The translations under genes were made by a program, and so were the position numbers. From IMG/VR virus record IMGVR_UViG_3300042453_004843, positions 1-36,586 of that record: a stretch of DNA of 36,586 nucleotides; one strand, written 5' to 3'. This stretch comes from a virus. Shown one piece after another: positions 6,261 to 14,792 of this stretch (position 1 is its first letter; each line of letters begins with the position of its first letter). The notes under the pieces were generated by a model. The model had not been told where the DNA came from. It did not search any database and was given only the letters and a program-made list of their open reading frames with translations.

Positions 6261-8890
6261 CGCTCCCCCAGCACGCGGCCGTAGGGGCCGGTGTCGACGT
6301 CTATCGCCTGCGCCAGCCCGACGCCGGAGCCGCGCAGGGACAGCACCACGGGCCCGCCGCGACCGGTGCGGCCGCCGGTCACCGGGGGCAGGGTGAGCCC
6401 GGAGCCGAGGTCGGTGGCCACGCGGGACATGTCGCGCACGTCGTCGCGGATGAGGCCCGCCGCCCCGCCGACCGCGGCGCCGACACCTGCGCCGATGGCG
6501 GTCCCGAGCCCCGGCACGATGCTGCCGATGAGCGCGCCCGCGCCGGCCCCCGCGACTGCGCCGCGGGAGAGGGCCTGCGCCTTGGTGACGTCGCTCTTGT
6601 CCGACCCGCGCCCAGTGATGGCGTCGTACACCGCCTGCCCGATGGCCTCGGGCAGCGTCAGCAGCGCGTCGCCGATGGCCTCGGTGAGCGCCACCACGAG
6701 GTCGGGGAGCACGTCGATGATGAGGCTGGGCAGCACCTCCAAGCCGGCGGCCACGGCGCGAGCGAAGTCCTCGCCACGCTTCCGCAACTCCTCGGCCCCA
6801 AGCTCCCCCAGCGTGGCCAGCGCGTCGAGCGCGGCGCCGACCACCTGCACCTGCGGGATGCCGGTCGCCGCGCCCAGCGCCCCAACCACGTTCCCGCGCT
6901 CCAGCGCGCCCACCGACGCGCCGAAGCGGTCGACAGCTACAGCCGGAGCGGCGGCGCGGGCCTCCAGCCGGGCGCGGCGCTCAGCGTCGGCCGCGGCGAT
7001 CTCGCGGTTCGCAGCATCGACACCAGCGCCGACCAGCTCAGCCGTGCGCCGGGCCTCCGCTGCGTCGATGGCACGGCCGGCCGCGCCCGCGAGGGCGGCG
7101 CCTGCGGGGCCCGCGGCGGTGGTGAGGCCGGCGAGCTCGAGGCGGGCCTCAGCGAAGGTCGACCGGAGCTCATCCCAGGGGCTGCGGAGTTCCTCGCCGC
7201 GGTCGGCGATGATGGCCCGCAACCGCTCGATGGCGTTGGCTGCGTCCTCGGCGGAGCTCTCCACCTCGGCGACCGACGTGCTGAGCTCATCAGTCAGCGA
7301 GACGGAGCCGCCCCCGCCGTCGCCCTGAGCGAGCCGCCGCTGCAGCGCGACCGCCCCGACCAGCGCCTCGGCGTCGGCGCGGGCCTCGGCGGTCAGCGCG
7401 GTCAGGCCCACGCGGTAGCCGTCGCGGGCCCCCTCGGCGATGCCCCGGGCCGCGCGGCCGGCTCCGGCGGCCAGCCGGGCGGCCAGCGCGTCGAGGCCCT
7501 GCCCGAGCCCGGAGGCTGCGCTGGCGAGGCTGCGGGGGATGGCGGCCGCGGCCTCGCCACCGACGGCGGCCAGCGCGTCGGCGGCCAGCGTCTGGATGGC
7601 CTCGATGGCGGTCAGCACGGTGCGCAGCGGCAGCAGCAGGCCGTTGACGTAGGCTTGGCCGAGCGACTCCACCAATGCGCCAGCGCTCAGCTCTGTATCC
7701 GCCAGCGCGCGCTGGATGGTCAATGCACCAGCGACGGCCACGACGGCCATCTCCTGCAGCGTGGGCGCCACCTCGCCAGCGATGACCCCAGCGATGGCCG
7801 ATAGGGCGGGCCGGATGGCCTGAATCGCCGCCGCAGCCGCCTCCGCCTCGGCCACCGTCTCGGGCGGGATGAGCTCGGGCGCCCCGAGGGCCTCCAGCTC
7901 CCGCAGCGCGTCAGCCACCTCGGCGACGTGCAGCGTGGCCGCGACCGCAGCCGCGCCTGCGGCGCCGAGGCCGACCGCCACGGCAGCCATCGCCCCGACG
8001 GTCGCGCCCGCGGGGGTGAGCAGCACCTCGAGCGAGCCGACGAGGTCGCCCGCGGCGGTGGCTGCGGCCTCTGCGCCGGGGGAGACGACCCCGAGGGCGC
8101 CCGCGAGGGTCTTGAGGCTGGTGTCGGCGCGGCCCGCGCTGTCGCGGATGTCGTCGAGGGTCTTGGAGGCGTTGGCCCCACCTGCGAACAGGTTGTCGAA
8201 AAACCCGCTCAGCACGCCGCTGCCGATTGTCGTCGAGCGCGTGCCGCGGGCCCCGAAGGCCGCCGCGGGGTCCACGCCCCGGCGCGCGAGGCTGGCCTGC
8301 TGCGCCGCCGCGTCCGCAGCGACGGCGGCCCGGCGGCGGTTGAGCAGGTCCTGCTCGGTCTGCCCCAGTTTGCCGGCGGCCTTGAGCTGCTGCTCGAGCG
8401 TGTCGAGCACCTCTCGCTCAAGCTGAGCGCGCCCGGCGATGTTGCCGAGCGACTGCCGGACGTCCGCCTGCCGCTGCTTCTCGAGGTCGCGCTCGAGTCG
8501 CGCGAGGTCGCGGGCCGCCTTCGCCTGCGCCGCCTTCGCTGCGGCGGCCTGCTGCGCCGCGGTCGGGCCTGCAGGGGCGGCCGGAGCCGGAGGGGCAGGC
8601 GCGGGGGCAGGCGCGGGGGCAGGCGCCGCACCCGCTGGGGTCGCCGCAGGGGCGGCCGCAGAGCCGGAGACGGCCCGCTGCACCCGTGAGCGGCCAGCGC
8701 CAGCCAGGGAGCCCGCGGCGGCCGTCTGCGCCGCGCTCAGCTTGAGCAGCGCCGCCTCGGCCGCCTGCGCGTCGGCGGTCAGCTTGCCGAGGTTGGTCGA
8801 CGCGCCCGCCGCACTCTTGGCGACCTTGTCGAGCCCCGGGCTGGCCTTGTCGGTCAGCGCGAGCAGGTATGTGACGCGCCGGTCAGCCAT
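6257..8890 (-). CDS. Tail tape measure protein
   Basis: At 877 residues this is the longest gene in the window, Ala-rich throughout with long helices, as expected of a tape measure that sets tail length. The N-terminus (MADRRVTYLLALTDKASPGL) and following KxxxxA heptads are typical, then a Pro/Ala linker (APAPAPAPAPPAP), coiled coil, a hydrophobic stretch near residues 285-320, and a glycine-zipper membrane-like segment near the end (GAVAGAGAGALIGSIVPGLG). The size predicts a tail of roughly 130 nm at 1.5 Å per residue. Sits between a tail assembly candidate and tail-tip genes. Confidence 0.88.
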   Translation of the reverse strand: MADRRVTYLLALTDKASPGLDKVAKSAAGASTNLGKLTADAQAAEAALLKLSAAQTAAAGSLAGAGRSRVQRAVSGSAAAPAATPAGAAPAPAPAPAPAPPAPAAPAGPTAAQQAAAAKAAQAKAARDLARLERDLEKQRQADVRQSLGNIAGRAQLEREVLDTLEQQLKAAGKLGQTEQDLLNRRRAAVAADAAAQQASLARRGVDPAAAFGARGTRSTTIGSGVLSGFFDNLFAGGANASKTLDDIRDSAGRADTSLKTLAGALGVVSPGAEAAATAAGDLVGSLEVLLTPAGATVGAMAAVAVGLGAAGAAAVAATLHVAEVADALRELEALGAPELIPPETVAEAEAAAAAIQAIRPALSAIAGVIAGEVAPTLQEMAVVAVAGALTIQRALADTELSAGALVESLGQAYVNGLLLPLRTVLTAIEAIQTLAADALAAVGGEAAAAIPRSLASAASGLGQGLDALAARLAAGAGRAARGIAEGARDGYRVGLTALTAEARADAEALVGAVALQRRLAQGDGGGGSVSLTDELSTSVAEVESSAEDAANAIERLRAIIADRGEELRSPWDELRSTFAEARLELAGLTTAAGPAGAALAGAAGRAIDAAEARRTAELVGAGVDAANREIAAADAERRARLEARAAAPAVAVDRFGASVGALERGNVVGALGAATGIPQVQVVGAALDALATLGELGAEELRKRGEDFARAVAAGLEVLPSLIIDVLPDLVVALTEAIGDALLTLPEAIGQAVYDAITGRGSDKSDVTKAQALSRGAVAGAGAGALIGSIVPGLGTAIGAGVGAAVGGAAGLIRDDVRDMSRVATDLGSGLTLPPVTGGRTGRGGPVVLSLRGSGVGLAQAIDVDTGPYGRVLGER

Positions 8891-8908
8891 GCGCGCAGCC
8901 TACCACGC

Positions 8909-9883
8909 TCACAAGCCCACCGTGCGCGCCTGCTGCGCCCGCCACGCCCACGCCCACGCCACGCTCGCCCAGCGCCGCGCGGCCGGACTGAGCGCGTCGT
9001 GCTCGGGCTCGTCGAGCCACGGCTCCTCGCCGGTCGCGCTCGGCAGCGGGCGCCAGCGGTCGCCGTCGGCCGCCGGCAGGTAGCGGCGCACCACCTCGGC
9101 CGCCTCGAGCGCGGGCGCCATCCCCGCGCGCCACAGGGCCACGAGGTCGCCCCAGCGCAGCGAGCCCACCCACAGGTCGCCGGGGTGGTGCGGCAGGGCC
9201 GCGGCCGTCACGGGGCGCCACTCCTCGCCATCCCAGCGCGCCGCGAGCAGGGCGGCCACGTCGCCCGCAACCACGAGCGGGTCAGCCTCGCGCGTCAGCT
9301 CGCCCTCGGCCTGCCCGGTCCACCCGGCGAGGGCGGCGGCAAGGCAGCGGTCCCGCGTGGCCTCGTGCCCCGAGAGCGCGCCGTAGGTGGCGAGGCGCAC
9401 CGCGAGCACGCCGAGCACGGTGGGCACCGCGACGCAGCCGGGCGGGGGCTCCGCGGGGGTGGTCGCCTGCGCTCGCAGCAGGGCCGCGGCGCGGTGCGCC
9501 AGCGACTCCGCCACAGCGAAGGCCAGCATGGCCTCGTGTCCCGCGAGCACCGCCGGGGGCAGGTAGGGCACGGCCTGGTCGGGCGCCAGCACCGCCCGGT
9601 GGATGCGGCAGGGGATGGGGTCGAGGGCCTCCTCGAGCGGCGCGTCGGGCCCGGAGGGGGCGCCGACGGCGATGACGAGGCTGTGCAGCAGGTCCTCGAC
9701 GGCCTCGCGCTGGTCGTCGCTGAGCCCCGCCGGCTGCAGCAGCCACGGCAGGGCCTCGGCGTGGCGCCGCTCGTCCTCCCAGCCGACCGCGCGCCACCAG
9801 ACGCAGGTGTGCCCCGGCAGGAGGCCGCCCGTGAGGGGCGGCTCTGCCAGGGCGCGGGAGAGCAGGGAGGGCCCGGAAGTCAC
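8909..9883 (-). CDS. Hypothetical protein in the tail-assembly chaperone position
   Basis: A 324-residue protein with GTG start overlapping the tail tube stop (GTGA). It lies between tail tube and tape measure, where tail-assembly chaperone genes are found, but it is longer than usual and is a single frame with no second overlapping frame long enough for a gpG/gpGT-type frameshift product. Trp- and Ala-rich helical segments (WLLQPAGLSDDQREAVEDLL; ESLAHRAAALLRAQ) support a mostly helical soluble protein. Chaperone role is inferred from position only. Confidence 0.55.
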   Translation of the reverse strand: MTSGPSLLSRALAEPPLTGGLLPGHTCVWWRAVGWEDERRHAEALPWLLQPAGLSDDQREAVEDLLHSLVIAVGAPSGPDAPLEEALDPIPCRIHRAVLAPDQAVPYLPPAVLAGHEAMLAFAVAESLAHRAAALLRAQATTPAEPPPGCVAVPTVLGVLAVRLATYGALSGHEATRDRCLAAALAGWTGQAEGELTREADPLVVAGDVAALLAARWDGEEWRPVTAAALPHHPGDLWVGSLRWGDLVALWRAGMAPALEAAEVVRRYLPAADGDRWRPLPSATGEEPWLDEPEHDALSPAARRWASVAWAWAWRAQQARTVGL

Positions 9884-10920
9884 GCCCAGGTGCCCTGGGA
9901 GGGCGCCGCCGAGCTGGCCTGGTTGGTGAGCTCAACCTTGCAGCCATAGTCCGAGCCGGTCAGCGACTGCGCCGCAAACTCGACGGTCTCCACCAAGGCG
10001 CCGCCTGCGGTGAACGGCGCGCTGATGCTAGCGATGCTCGCTTGCGACAGGTACGGCTTGAACACGTACGAGCCGCTCGTGAACGTGATGGACGTCGCCC
10101 CGCGGGTTCCGGCCATGTAGTTGGCCCGCAGCGTGGCGCTGTCGGCCTCATCGGCGGCGCGGGTGATGGTCATCCGGGCCACGATGGGGCCGCTCAGCAC
10201 ACCCTCGCCGAGCCCGTCGGTGCCGAAGTCGCCCGCGCGGTCGAGCGGCCGGGTGAGGCTCAGCGACAGGGTGCGGGCTGCGACGGAGTTCCCGCCGAAG
10301 CTGAGCACCGCGCCGTGTTTCCCGAGCACGGGGATGTCGGTGACCAGCGAGTTGGCCGCGGGCGTCTCCGTGGCGGCGACCATGAGCTGGTAGGTCGAGG
10401 ACCGCGACGCCACGTTGGCCGAGAGCGTGAGGGTGAGGTAACCCACGCCCTGCGCGTCAATGGCCAGCTCGGCGCTCTCGACCTGAGCGCCCCAGAACTC
10501 ATCCTGCAAGCTGGTGCCATCGGCCGCCTGGTACACGAAGACCAGCGAGAGCGCGAAGCTACCCATCCCCATCGCGTAGGTGTGGGTGTAGTAGCCGCCG
10601 GAGGGGGAGCCGGTAGTGCCGGCCGCGCCGAGCGCCCACTGGAGCCACGGGCCCACGCTGGCGTAGGTGACCGGGATGCGCACCGTGCCCGAGGCCCGCT
10701 GGCCGGTCACAAAGCGCGCCGACTCGCCGCCGCTGCCAGGTCCGGAGAGGTCCTCGACAGTCACCGCGACAGCCTCGGGGGTGAGGGTCACCTCGGCAGC
10801 GTGCGCCCAGGCGACGGCATCGCCCGTCGTGGGGAGGGTGCCGTAGGTCGACGTGGAGCCGCCGTCGATGACGAGGCCGATGCTGCCGGCCTTGGTGGAG
10901 CGAGAGAGGACAGCAGACAT
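9880..10920 (-). CDS. Major tail tube protein
   Basis: A 346-residue beta-rich protein with ATG and AGGAG 7 bases upstream. The N-terminal part (TYGTLPTTGDAVAWAHAAE..) and the segment GYYTHTYAMGMGSFALSLVF match the phage tail tube type in which a His-Thr-Tyr strand is followed by a strand ending in a conserved hydrophobic turn. Two similar halves are suggested by the repeated AxLT/TLSLSLTR strands. It precedes the chaperone-position gene and the tape measure. A decorative C-terminal domain is possible given the length. Confidence 0.75.
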   Translation of the reverse strand: MSAVLSRSTKAGSIGLVIDGGSTSTYGTLPTTGDAVAWAHAAEVTLTPEAVAVTVEDLSGPGSGGESARFVTGQRASGTVRIPVTYASVGPWLQWALGAAGTTGSPSGGYYTHTYAMGMGSFALSLVFVYQAADGTSLQDEFWGAQVESAELAIDAQGVGYLTLTLSANVASRSSTYQLMVAATETPAANSLVTDIPVLGKHGAVLSFGGNSVAARTLSLSLTRPLDRAGDFGTDGLGEGVLSGPIVARMTITRAADEADSATLRANYMAGTRGATSITFTSGSYVFKPYLSQASIASISAPFTAGGALVETVEFAAQSLTGSDYGCKVELTNQASSAAPSQGTWA

Positions 10921-10923
10921 GCG

Positions 10924-11712
10924 CTACTCCTGGGGGGTGATGCCCCGCACGGTCGCGTAGACCGCCAGGGTGCGGGAGGGGAGGGAGCCGGACGCGGGGC
11001 CCTTGAGGTAGGCGCGGACGCGCAGGGTCGCGGGCTGCGCCTCGTCGGGCGTGACCAGCACGAGCGCCACGGTGCCGCGGCTCGGGGCCCAGGCGCACCG
11101 CACGTTGCTGTCACTCCACCAGTTGGCCGGCGTGGTCGGCTCGCTGTCGCCGTTGCCGTCGGCGACAACGGCCGTCAGCCCGGCGACGTCCTCAAGCTCA
11201 GCGCCGCCCTGGCCCGGCGTGTCAGCCCGGCTCACCGGCAGCGGCAGGGCCACGAGCCGGCCGCTGCCGACCGGGATGGTCACGACGATGCCCGAGGTGT
11301 ACCCGTTGCCCGAGGCGACCGGCGGCACGTCCACCTCGGCGGCCGGCAGCGTCGCCGGGGGCAGCGCGTAGCCGGGCGTGGTGGTGCCGCTGACGGTGGT
11401 GGAGGGGTCGGCCGCGACCGTCGCGGAGGGGCCCCAGTAGAGGTAGACCACGCCCACCGTGGCCCCCGAGGGCGGGGTCGGGGCGGTGATGGTGATGGCG
11501 CCGGTCCGCGAGGCGTAGGTCCACGAGGTGCGCTGGTGGGCGAGAGTCACGCCCTGCGCGTCACAGGCGAGCAGGTCGTAGCCGTCGCTCTGCACGGTCG
11601 CCCAGAGCTCAGCGAGCTCCGGGTCGAGCTTGACCGCGGCGGGCTTGCCCGCGTCGATGGCGTAGCTGACGGCCATCCGGTAGCGGCGGGCGCTCGATTG
11701 GGGCCACGGCAT
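10924..11712 (-). CDS. Putative tail or virion protein with DUF2341-like N-terminus
   Basis: A 262-residue secreted-type beta protein without a signal peptide. Residues 5-75 (RRYRMAVSYAIDAGKPAAVK ... DLLACDAQGVTLAHQR) resemble DUF2341-type domains, which bind surfaces in several extracellular proteins. The rest is Thr/Ser/Gly-rich, with strands typical of virion proteins. It stands between the tail terminator candidate and the tail tube gene. It may be a minor virion component or adhesin; the resemblance is moderate. Confidence 0.5.
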   Translation of the reverse strand: MPWPQSSARRYRMAVSYAIDAGKPAAVKLDPELAELWATVQSDGYDLLACDAQGVTLAHQRTSWTYASRTGAITITAPTPPSGATVGVVYLYWGPSATVAADPSTTVSGTTTPGYALPPATLPAAEVDVPPVASGNGYTSGIVVTIPVGSGRLVALPLPVSRADTPGQGGAELEDVAGLTAVVADGNGDSEPTTPANWWSDSNVRCAWAPSRGTVALVLVTPDEAQPATLRVRAYLKGPASGSLPSRTLAVYATVRGITPQE

Positions 11713-11714
11713 GG

Positions 11715-12143
11715 TCAGCCTCGCAGGGTGCTGAGGGACAGCGTAGCATAGACCTGCAGGCGCCGCCCATCGGTGTCCAGCCGCACGGCAGAGCCGAGCA
11801 GCTGCACCTCGTGCGCCACGGTGCCGGACGCGCTCAGCGCAGCGTCGGCCACCTGGTCGAGCACCTCAGCGGCCGCGAGCAGCGCCTGCGCGTCCTCGGT
11901 GTAGCCGAGGATGAGCAGCACCTCGTAGACCGCCGTCGCCGCGCCGAGGATACCCTCCCGCTGCGTGCTCAGGGTGGGCCCGACGAGGTAGCAGCAGGGC
12001 GCCGCCACCTGCACGCTGGCGTCCTTGGCAGTCACGAGCCGGACCTTGCCAGACAGCGACACCGGAGAGCCGGAGAGCCCGGTGTCGGTCAGCGTCAGGC
12101 CCGAGAGCAGGTCGATGAGTGCCTGTGCGGATGCTCGGCTCAA
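11715..12143 (-). CDS. Putative tail terminator / minor tail protein (TTG start)
   Basis: A 142-residue protein. No ATG or GTG fits the coupled position, but TTG at 12143 overlaps the upstream stop (TTGA), giving MSRASAQALIDLLSGL. The N-terminal helix followed by a beta-rich part (VYEVLLILGYTEDAQALL, then VQLLGSAVRLDTDGRRLQVY, ending SLSTLRG) fits tail terminator proteins, which follow the gp10-like gene in siphovirus operons. The rare start may lower translation relative to its neighbours. Position and fold pattern support the assignment. Confidence 0.6.
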   Translation of the reverse strand: MSRASAQALIDLLSGLTLTDTGLSGSPVSLSGKVRLVTAKDASVQVAAPCCYLVGPTLSTQREGILGAATAVYEVLLILGYTEDAQALLAAAEVLDQVADAALSASGTVAHEVQLLGSAVRLDTDGRRLQVYATLSLSTLRG

Positions 12144-12697
12144 GCGGCCTCCAGGCCCATCAGGACAGCGAGGGGGAGCCGCTGCGGCACCACGCGCACC
12201 ACCTCGGCGACGGCGTCGCGCAGGTAGTGCTTGGCAGGCAGGACCACGGGCCCCGGCGTCAGCACGAAGAGCAGCCCAGCCGGCCCGAAGAGCAGCCACC
12301 CGCCGCCGCGCCGCGGCGCCCACCGGGGCGCCGCCACGTCGCGGGGCGAGGTCAGCCCGCCCGCGGTCGCCAGCGACGTCGGGATGGCAAGAAAGCGCGC
12401 CCGGCGGGGCCGGATGGTCGCCCCGAGCTCCTGCGCCCGCGCGTAGTCGGCTGCGGGGGTGCCGGCCTCGCCAGCCGTCCACTCCACCTCGACCACGGAG
12501 GGGCCCGCCGTCGCCCGGCCGCGGATCGACCGCCCCAGCGTGCCCCGGCCGGAGCGCCCGGTGTAGACGCGCTCAGCGGCGAGCAGCGCGCCCAGCCCGC
12601 GGCCCTCCTCGGCCAGCCCGGCGCCCAGCGCGAGCAGCCGGTCAGGCCAGCCGAGGGCGGCCGCCTGCAGCTCCTGCAGCATCTCCTCGGGCGTCAC
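12140..12697 (-). CDS. HK97 gp10-like head-tail protein
   Basis: A 185-residue protein from GTG 12697, coupled to the connector upstream by GTGA. The start, MTPEEMLQELQAAALGWPDR, is followed by the pattern of head-completion proteins: a long helix, then FLAIPTSLATAGG, a short basic loop, GWLLFGPAGLLFVL and PAKHYLRDAV. This order (IP...lF...g...fvL...v.iP.R.y) is seen in HK97 gp10-like proteins, which join capsid and tail. Followed by the tail terminator candidate, as expected. Confidence 0.68.
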   Translation of the reverse strand: MTPEEMLQELQAAALGWPDRLLALGAGLAEEGRGLGALLAAERVYTGRSGRGTLGRSIRGRATAGPSVVEVEWTAGEAGTPAADYARAQELGATIRPRRARFLAIPTSLATAGGLTSPRDVAAPRWAPRRGGGWLLFGPAGLLFVLTPGPVVLPAKHYLRDAVAEVVRVVPQRLPLAVLMGLEAA

Positions 12698-13323
12698 CGC
12701 CGCACCACGCGGGCCGGCGGGCAGACGTAGGGAGCCAGCCGCGCGAGCAGGTCGGGCGGCCACTCCTCGGGGCGGTAGCCAGTGCTGGCGGTCTGGCCGT
12801 CGCTGGCGCTGGTTTTGCCACGGCGCGCCTCCGTCTTGAGGCTCCACGAGGTCAACTCGCCCACGATGCCCTGCAGGTCCTCGGGCACGGTCGACCACCC
12901 GGCGGTCAGCGTCACCCGCACCTCTTCGCTCGCAGGCTCCCCGCCGAGCCAGCGCAGAGCCGGCGAGCGCGGGTCGCTCAGGTCGAGCCGGTAGTCGGTG
13001 CCCGACACGAGCGCGGCGTAGTCGACGCCGGAGGTCCCGCCGACGTCGTCGCCCGCCCGCACGTCGGTGACAGCGGTCACCGGGGCGAGGGGCAGCGTCA
13101 GCCGGGTCGAGTCCCGCAGGCCGTAGAGGCTCGGGATGATGACGGTGTGGGCCGACGAGGTCAGCGTGCGCACACCCGCGTCGTTCTCGCGCCAGCCGAT
13201 GTAGGCGAGCACCGCGCCAGTCACCGCGCGCAGCCGGGCCGTCGCGATGGTCTCGGTGGTGCTGACGTCGCGGGCGTAAAGCGCGAGCCAGTCAGCATAG
13301 CTGACAGCCGGAGTCGTCGTCAT
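12694..13323 (-). CDS. Head-tail connector / adaptor (gp6-like)
   Basis: A 209-residue protein. An N-terminal helical part (SYADWLALYARDVSTTETIA) precedes a middle with TRLTLPLAPVTAVTDV, then a D-Y-R-L-D strand, RWLGG and VRVTLTAGWSTVPEDLQGIV. The TxxxGW...vP.dl..i pattern is typical of phage adaptor proteins, in which the C-terminal helices pack under the portal. It precedes the gp10-like gene. Role at the neck is well supported by motif and order. Confidence 0.75.
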   Translation of the reverse strand: MTTTPAVSYADWLALYARDVSTTETIATARLRAVTGAVLAYIGWRENDAGVRTLTSSAHTVIIPSLYGLRDSTRLTLPLAPVTAVTDVRAGDDVGGTSGVDYAALVSGTDYRLDLSDPRSPALRWLGGEPASEEVRVTLTAGWSTVPEDLQGIVGELTSWSLKTEARRGKTSASDGQTASTGYRPEEWPPDLLARLAPYVCPPARVVRR

Positions 13324-13547
13324 GCGTCATCCCCGAGCACGTCGCGCAGGACGTGCGCCAGCCCCTCCACTTCCTTGAGCAGCCGCCGCGCCTCGCGCCG
13401 CGTGATGCGGGCGCCGCCGGGGCCCGCGGGCCGGAGCGCGGTGGCGAGGCTGCGCAGGGTGCCGAGCACGGGCCCGGCGAGCTCGACGAGGGGGCCGTCG
13501 TCGGGCGGAACGAAGCTGCCATCAGGGGGGCGGGTGCGGGTGCTCAC
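13320..13547 (-). CDS. Small hypothetical protein between endolysin and connector genes
   Basis: A 75-residue protein, GTG start in a GTGA overlap with the amidase stop and ATGA coupling to the connector. The start is polar and Pro-rich, followed by two amphipathic helices (VLGTLRSLATAL; RREARRLLKEVEGLAHVL). No cysteines, signal or membrane segment. No function recognised. Confidence 0.55.
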   Translation of the reverse strand: MSTRTRPPDGSFVPPDDGPLVELAGPVLGTLRSLATALRPAGPGGARITRREARRLLKEVEGLAHVLRDVLGDDA

Positions 13548-14200
13548 GAGGTCCTCCCAGCGGCGAGGGCGAGGCCCCGGGCGATGGCGGCGCCGAGCGA
13601 CTCAAGGCCGGCGCCGACGAAGAGCCCGTGATGCAGCGGCTGGTTGACGAAAGCCGCCTCCAGCACGATGGCGTGCGTCGTGACGCCGGGGGCGAAGGGG
13701 CGCCCACCCGCCCACGCGGCTTGGATGAGGTTGTGCGAGCCGGTCGACCCGAGCGCCTGCCACGTCGAGCCGTTCGCAGGCTTGCCGAGGCCCGCCAGCC
13801 GCCGCAGCTCCGCCTCGACGGCAGCAGCCATCGCCGGGGTGCCGGGCTCGCCCGCGTCGTGGATGGCGGCGCAGTAGCTGCCGGGCTCGCCCTTGTTGCT
13901 GTTCAGGTGCAGGTGCACCACGACGGCCCGGCTGCACTTGCGGGCCGCAGCCGAGCGCACGCCCTCGGCACAGCGCGCGGTGTAGCCGCGGAGGGGGTGC
14001 CGGCCCGGCGCGCCCGCGGGGGCGTCGTGGATGCCGATGGGCAGGCCGAGCGCCTGCGCGTGCCGCACGATGACCGGGGCCAGCTGCCGCACGATGACGG
14101 CCTCCTGCAGTTCCCCGCAGGTGGCGCCGGGGTCGTACAGGTCGCGCCCCTCTTTGGTGCGGTCGCCGTGCCCGGGGATGATCGCGACGTAGGTGCTCAC
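13544..14200 (-). CDS. N-acetylmuramoyl-L-alanine amidase endolysin (Amidase_3 type)
   Basis: A 218-residue protein from GTG 14200 (GTGA overlap). It has the zinc-amidase signature: His11 in IIPGHGD, Glu30 following DPGATCGE, His98 in VHLHLNSN (the HxN position) and the catalytic Glu181 in IVLEAAFVNQP. Such enzymes cut the bond between N-acetylmuramate and L-alanine in peptidoglycan. There is no signal peptide and no separate binding domain, so it needs a holin or other export route. Its place in the head operon, far from the holin-like gene at 3519, is unusual. Confidence 0.9.
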   Translation of the reverse strand: MSTYVAIIPGHGDRTKEGRDLYDPGATCGELQEAVIVRQLAPVIVRHAQALGLPIGIHDAPAGAPGRHPLRGYTARCAEGVRSAAARKCSRAVVVHLHLNSNKGEPGSYCAAIHDAGEPGTPAMAAAVEAELRRLAGLGKPANGSTWQALGSTGSHNLIQAAWAGGRPFAPGVTTHAIVLEAAFVNQPLHHGLFVGAGLESLGAAIARGLALAAGRTS

Positions 14201-14583
14201 GGGGCCTCCGGGGGCGCGTTGGTGGCGTCGGCCAGCTCCGCCAGCGTGGCTGGGCCGTCGAGGGCGGCCACGCGGGTGGTCAGCGCCTCGGCGAGCGCCA
14301 CCGCGAGGTCGCGCTCGAGGTCGGTCAGGCCGGGCAGCCCGGCGAGGTAGCCGACGAGGTCGACCGACTCCTGCCACGCGCCGACGACGGCGAAGCGGAA
14401 CGACGTGGTGAGCGGGCGCTGGTACTTGGCCACACCCACCTCAGCGCGAGCCTCCAGCGCCGCCCGGAGCCCCTCGGAGCGCGCCCACGACTGCGCCACC
14501 GGCAGGGCGAGGGGAGCGCCGGGGGGCGCGGTGTCGGGGCCCAGGGCGGCGGTCGCGCGGGCGCGCAGGTGGTCGAGGCTCAC
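14197..14583 (-). CDS. Phage protein with KYQxPLT...QESxDLxxYL pattern
   Basis: A 128-residue protein, GTG start coupled to the preceding stop. The central segment AKYQRPLTTSFRF followed by WQESVDLVGYLAGL recalls a type of small phage protein with a KYGxPL ... EExxDLxxYL pattern, in which a conserved acidic pair lies on a helix as in MazG-like and related NTP hydrolase folds. Here the helix has QES-D, so activity cannot be assumed. The C-terminal part is a leucine/alanine helix. Located beside the amidase. Confidence 0.55.
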   Translation of the reverse strand: MSLDHLRARATAALGPDTAPPGAPLALPVAQSWARSEGLRAALEARAEVGVAKYQRPLTTSFRFAVVGAWQESVDLVGYLAGLPGLTDLERDLAVALAEALTTRVAALDGPATLAELADATNAPPEAP

Positions 14584-14783
14584 GGCGTCTCCGCTTGGAT
14601 GCGCTCGGCCAGCGGCCGGGCCACCGCGCGCGAGTCGGTCGCGCTGGGCTGCGTCGGGCTGGACAGGTCGGCGGCGCGCAGGGCGGCCAGTTCGTCGCCC
14701 TCGATCTGGCCCTCGAAGGCGACTGCCTCGCGCTCGCCAGCTTCGTCAGCGATGGTGATGACGCGCAGGTTCGTGACTTGCAT
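14580..14783 (-). CDS. Small hypothetical protein
   Basis: A 67-residue protein, ATG at 14783 preceded by GAGGAG 7 bases upstream. It begins with a beta strand pair (MQVTNLRVITIADEAGERE) and ends in a polar helix. No recognised domain. It follows the FN3-containing appendage protein with 9 bases between them and could be its companion. Confidence 0.6.
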   Translation of the reverse strand: MQVTNLRVITIADEAGEREAVAFEGQIEGDELAALRAADLSSPTQPSATDSRAVARPLAERIQAETP

Positions 14784-14792
14784 ACTGGCTCC

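Noticed and set aside
6291-7328. Long open frame opposite the tape measure gene
   Set aside because: It is the antisense of an Ala-rich gene in very high G+C DNA; Pro/Ser/Arg-rich with no ribosome site, and the minus-strand protein has clear tape-measure features.
8909-10920. Programmed frameshift in the tail chaperone region
   Set aside because: I looked for a second overlapping frame after the gene at 8909-9883 and for a usable slippery run near its end; the tape measure follows directly, so no gpGT-type extension fits.
10042-11751. 569-residue plus-strand frame opposite tail genes
   Set aside because: It spans two minus-strand genes with well-formed starts and stops; composition is Arg/Gly/His-rich and lacks any domain, typical of antisense frames in G+C-rich DNA.
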